The notes beneath the pieces were generated by a model, which worked only from the letters and a program-made list of their open reading frames with translations, was not told the origin of the DNA and made no database searches. A program made the position numbers and the translations under genes. This document shows positions 5,919 to 8,620 of a stretch of 8,620 nucleotides of DNA, in pieces; positions within the stretch are counted from its first letter, which is position 1; each line of letters begins with the position of its first letter. The stretch is from an uncultured Coriobacteriaceae bacterium (GTDB taxonomy: Bacteria; Actinomycetota; Coriobacteriia; Coriobacteriales; QAMH01): NCBI GenBank assembly GCA_902796975.1, contig CADBRF010000010.1, positions 1 to 8,620 of the forward strand, in the 5' to 3' direction.

Positions 5919-7466
5919 TTACTCGACGTACATGGCTTCAGCACCGATGGCATCCGCGAGAGCGATAAGCTCCTTGGTGTAGTCGCCGTAGACCAAGGCG
6001 ACATGAATGCCCACGAAGCACTGGGCGTAGTGTGCCTTCTTCGAATCTTTCAGACGGTAGAACACCAGCTGCGTGCAGTTCTCCCGATCATAACCGCTTC
6101 CACCGATAATCTCGGCCTTCGCAATGAACATCTTGCTCACATCCGGCGAGAACTTGCAGAGGGTGATCGTCTTGCCCTTGTCACGGCTGAAGTCGTAGCG
6201 CATCGTGACACCGAATTTCTGGTCATATGCGAAGGGCGCGATGCTGTACGGTGCCAGTTCGTTGGGGTTGGGCAGATGGCGATGAGCCACGGAATGCTGC
6301 GTCATCCACAGGGTGCCGTCATTTGCGGGATCCTTGGCAAGCTCAGCAAGGCTCTCCTTCGTCGCCCCGAAGACCTGCTTGAATTCGCCATTCACCTTCG
6401 GGATGGGGCAGGTGTTGCCCATGTAGGGGCTCATGCCGGAGACGGCGATCAGCGCCTGCTGGGAAAGGGCTGCAGGCAAGTCATACTCGCATGCGGACGG
6501 AATGCCGTTTTCCATGTTGCGTGCATGGGTGAAGCACATGGTGAACTTTTCCTGGTTGATACGGCGCGTCGAGCACATATCCGGGCAGGGGATGGAGAAG
6601 GCGTTGCAATCGAACCGGTCCATGAACTTGAGCGTGGTCACATACGCGATGATGGAAGGCATCATGAGCTCTTTAGTCATGCGGACTTCCTCTGCACCCT
6701 CGATGAGCTCATCGCAAATCTTCTCCGCAAGCGCCAAATCATCCGCATCGATATTGGGGGTCTTGCGGCCAGGAGTTGTATAGTTGCCCTCGGGGGTCGC
6801 CTCCTTCATGCAGTCCATAAACTCATGAAGATTCACCACATGGAAACGCGTCCCTAGACGCTGCGTGACCAGATCGAGGCTCAGAAAAGAGTCTGGGCGG
6901 CTCACGGACGTCGCAGCATCAAAACGAGTCACGAGCAGGTATTTAGTATTGGCAAGGACCTTCCTCGCGCGCAAAGCCGTCATGCGCAGGTTGAAATCTT
7001 CCCACTCGTATTCGGAATAGCACTTGATATCCAGGTGACGCGCTGCGATACCGGCGGTCACATCGGGGACATTGAACTGGCCGGACGCGGGGCAGTAGCA
7101 GATATCCTTCTTGAATCTCAGCACGAACTTCAGCACGAGATCTTGAACGCCGGCGCCTGCCATGGGAACGACGACATCTGCCTGGTTGACGGCATCTTCC
7201 ATGGCACGCCACTGCTCTTCCGGCTCGTCCCAATCATCCGTGCGATGGAACAGCACCGGATCCATGACATTCACACCCGCGGGGACATGCTCCTTGATGG
7301 ACTCGACAAACGCCTTCGCACGCGGGGCAAATGCCACGGCGTCGTATCCTGGCTCCAACGCCTCGCCACTGCCGAAACGGCAGGGGCCCTCGTAGTAATA
7401 CAGGTGCTCGCAGAAGAGCTCCAGCGGCAGAACATTCAACTTGATGTCTTTCGCGCTTTCAATCAT
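5919..7466 (-). CDS. L-fucose/L-arabinose isomerase-fold family protein (complete paralogue)
   Basis: This 515-residue cytosolic protein resembles distant members of the L-fucose isomerase group (COG2407-like). Features suggesting this are GIPSACEYDLPAALSQQAL (321-339), similar to the family's acidic-residue segment; the block TMRYDFSRDKGKTITLCKFS (421-440); and GIHVALVYGDY (486-496), similar to the conserved His-x-VYGD end. E327, D329 and H488 are candidate metal or catalytic residues by analogy, but this is inference. Cysteines are frequent: C287, C294, C298, C311 and C326 are all shared with the neighbouring paralogue, with CPDMC at 294-298. I chose the ATG at 7466 because AGAAAGG (7481-7475) lies eight bases upstream. 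The frame opens at 7514, but that ATG has no ribosome binding site and adds 16 mostly basic residues. It is the middle gene of the operon, between the truncated paralogue and the SufE-domain gene. True substrate unknown; an isomerase, aldolase-like or non-catalytic role is possible. Confidence 0.72.
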   Translation of the reverse strand: MIESAKDIKLNVLPLELFCEHLYYYEGPCRFGSGEALEPGYDAVAFAPRAKAFVESIKEHVPAGVNVMDPVLFHRTDDWDEPEEQWRAMEDAVNQADVVVPMAGAGVQDLVLKFVLRFKKDICYCPASGQFNVPDVTAGIAARHLDIKCYSEYEWEDFNLRMTALRARKVLANTKYLLVTRFDAATSVSRPDSFLSLDLVTQRLGTRFHVVNLHEFMDCMKEATPEGNYTTPGRKTPNIDADDLALAEKICDELIEGAEEVRMTKELMMPSIIAYVTTLKFMDRFDCNAFSIPCPDMCSTRRINQEKFTMCFTHARNMENGIPSACEYDLPAALSQQALIAVSGMSPYMGNTCPIPKVNGEFKQVFGATKESLAELAKDPANDGTLWMTQHSVAHRHLPNPNELAPYSIAPFAYDQKFGVTMRYDFSRDKGKTITLCKFSPDVSKMFIAKAEIIGGSGYDRENCTQLVFYRLKDSKKAHYAQCFVGIHVALVYGDYTKELIALADAIGAEAMYVE

Positions 7467-7474
7467 GTCTTTAG

Positions 7475-7481
7475 CCTTTCT
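7475..7481 (-). promoter_or_regulatory. Ribosome binding site that sets the start at 7466
   Basis: AGAAAGG on the minus strand is eight bases before the ATG at 7466. The alternative in-frame ATG at 7514 has only AAAGA next to it, so the shorter protein is preferred. Confidence 0.65.
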
Positions 7482-7535
7482 TTTTCTGCTGGCGCCCCTT
7501 TTGACAAGGGACATTCTTTACTAGTGTGAATTCAA

Positions 7536-7566
7536 GGTGGATGTCATCGGACACATGGCATCCACC
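7536..7566 (-). repeat. Inverted repeat between the two isomerase-like genes
   Basis: GGTGGATG (7536-7543) and CATCCACC (7559-7566) can form an 8-bp stem with a 15-base loop in the transcript, 25 bases after the stop of the first paralogue. No T-run follows on the minus strand. A processing, stabilising or partially terminating hairpin is therefore more likely than a full terminator. Confidence 0.55.
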
Positions 7567-7590
7567 TGGCAAATCAAACTTGCGAGCCAT

Positions 7591-8620
7591 CTACGCGCAC
7601 TCGATAACTTCAAGTCCCATGAGCTTTGCGAAGTCAACAGTCAGGTCATACACATCGCCATAGACAAGCGGGATGTGGTTGCCGACCTGCAGGGAGCCCT
7701 TGAAGAACTTCTCGCCGTCGGAGACCTTGAAGAAGACACCTTCCGTGCAGTTCTCCGTCTCGTAACCGATGCCACCAACGATTTCGCCTCGTGCGACGAA
7801 CAGCTTGGAGCACGTGGGGTCGAAACGGCACATCGTGACTACCTGGCCTGCGTCTTTGCTGAAGTCATAGCGGATAGTGGCGCCCCAGCGGCCATCCATC
7901 GCGAACGGGCGCAGTTGGTAGACAGATTCCTCGGCATCGAAACCCTTGAGCTTGCGGTTGGGAACCGCATGGAACGTGTACCCAATACCGCCAGTCTCAC
8001 CCAACTCTTCAGAGAGCTTCTCGAATCCCTCTTTGTCCTTCCTGAGCAGCGGGGATCCGGCGAGCTTGTCATGGGCGTTGCGTTTGCCGAGCGACGTATT
8101 GCCCATATACGGAGCGGAGAAGGAGAGGTTCGACAGCACGACCATGGAGACGAGCGCCGACACGTCGTATTCGCAAGCCGAGCAGATGCCGCATTCGTTG
8201 TTCAGCGAGTGGTTGAGACACAGTGTGAACTGCTCCTGGTTCAGGCGGCGTGTCGCGCACATGTCAGGGCAAGGCGCGGTGAAGGCGTTGCAATCGAGCT
8301 TTGCCATGAGCTTGCGCGCAAGATAGTTTGCCTTGACGGAGTTGAAAACGAACTTCTCATCAATATCGCAGACTTCCGCACCGTCAATGAGCTCTTTTGC
8401 TATCTTCTCAATCTCTACAGCATCCTGTTCGTTGATGTTGTCGCATTTGCGTCCGGGAAGCGTGGGGTTGGTAGAAGGGTCTACCATTTGCGTCTGGTCG
8501 AGGAATTCATGCATGTTCAGATAACGGAACTCGACACCCAGGCGCTTTGTGACCTCGTTGTGGTCCATAAAGGAGTCAGGCGCGCTGACAGAAATGTTCG
8601 AATTCGCGCGCGGCAGGCAC
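7591..8620 (-). CDS. L-fucose/L-arabinose isomerase-fold family protein, 5'-truncated paralogue
   Basis: The frame stays open to the right window edge, so the visible 342 codons are the C-terminal two thirds. By alignment to the complete paralogue, about 175 N-terminal residues lie outside. An internal ATG at 8568 is not the start: the upstream codons still align (ISVSAPDSF against TSVSRPDSF). Shared blocks include LDCNAFTAPCPDMCATRRLN, SACEYDVSALV, TIRYDFSKDAGQVVTMCRFD, GGIGYETENCTEG and VGNHIPLVYGD. The candidate Glu/Asp/His residues are kept. It has extra cysteines in the ECGICSACEYD segment, where the neighbour has ENGIPSACEYD. It lies 124 bp upstream of the complete paralogue in the same orientation, so it is probably an earlier gene of the same operon, whose promoter is beyond the window. 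Function unknown, as for the neighbour. Divergence between the copies is large, so this is an old duplication with likely different roles, perhaps a heteromer. Confidence 0.72.
   Translation of the reverse strand, partial: CLPRANSNISVSAPDSFMDHNEVTKRLGVEFRYLNMHEFLDQTQMVDPSTNPTLPGRKCDNINEQDAVEIEKIAKELIDGAEVCDIDEKFVFNSVKANYLARKLMAKLDCNAFTAPCPDMCATRRLNQEQFTLCLNHSLNNECGICSACEYDVSALVSMVVLSNLSFSAPYMGNTSLGKRNAHDKLAGSPLLRKDKEGFEKLSEELGETGGIGYTFHAVPNRKLKGFDAEESVYQLRPFAMDGRWGATIRYDFSKDAGQVVTMCRFDPTCSKLFVARGEIVGGIGYETENCTEGVFFKVSDGEKFFKGSLQVGNHIPLVYGDVYDLTVDFAKLMGLEVIECA

Noticed and set aside
7467..7514. Upstream ATG extension of the complete isomerase-like gene
   Set aside because: It adds 16 mostly basic residues, has no convincing ribosome binding site, and includes the good AGAAAGG site of the downstream ATG.

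Overview
The window looks like a GC-rich, low-oxygen actinobacterial chromosome, and class Coriobacteriia (Olsenella/Atopobium/Collinsella relatives) is my best guess. The reasons are an oxygen-sensitive class III ribonucleotide reductase, a UPF0371/DUF1846 protein typical of anaerobic Firmicutes and Actinobacteria, strong G/C bias at third codon positions, and clear GA-rich ribosome binding sites. The taxonomic placement is inference. I see no RNA genes, insertion sequences, CRISPR arrays or phage genes.

Layout. Positions 1-1292 (minus) hold the N-terminal 430 residues of anaerobic ribonucleoside-triphosphate reductase NrdD, which runs off the left edge. A 446-bp divergent intergenic region follows. 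It carries two 16-bp palindromes that match the NrdR box, with centres 32 bp apart, and the likely nrdD promoter. Positions 1739-3217 (plus) encode a complete UPF0371 (DUF1846) protein, closed by a perfect 14-bp-stem hairpin. Positions 3365-4939 (plus) encode a PucR/CdaR-type regulator with a C-terminal helix-turn-helix.

Convergent to it, 5002-8620 (minus) is an apparent operon. In transcription order it holds a 5'-truncated protein that resembles the L-fucose/L-arabinose isomerase fold (7591-8620), a complete paralogue of it (5919-7466), and a 293-residue protein that joins a carrier-protein-like N-terminal half to a SufE sulfur-acceptor domain (5002-5883).

How the parts may work together. 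The NrdR-box/nrdD unit is a standard dNTP-supply circuit for anaerobic growth. The right half is the unusual part: two cysteine-rich isomerase-fold paralogues co-transcribed with a SufE-like sulfur acceptor fused to an acyl-carrier-like module, next to a PucR-type regulator. No classical sugar pathway or SUF operon explains this combination. It may be a small uncharacterised pathway that combines sulfur transfer with sugar-like or enediol chemistry. That is inference from gene content only.
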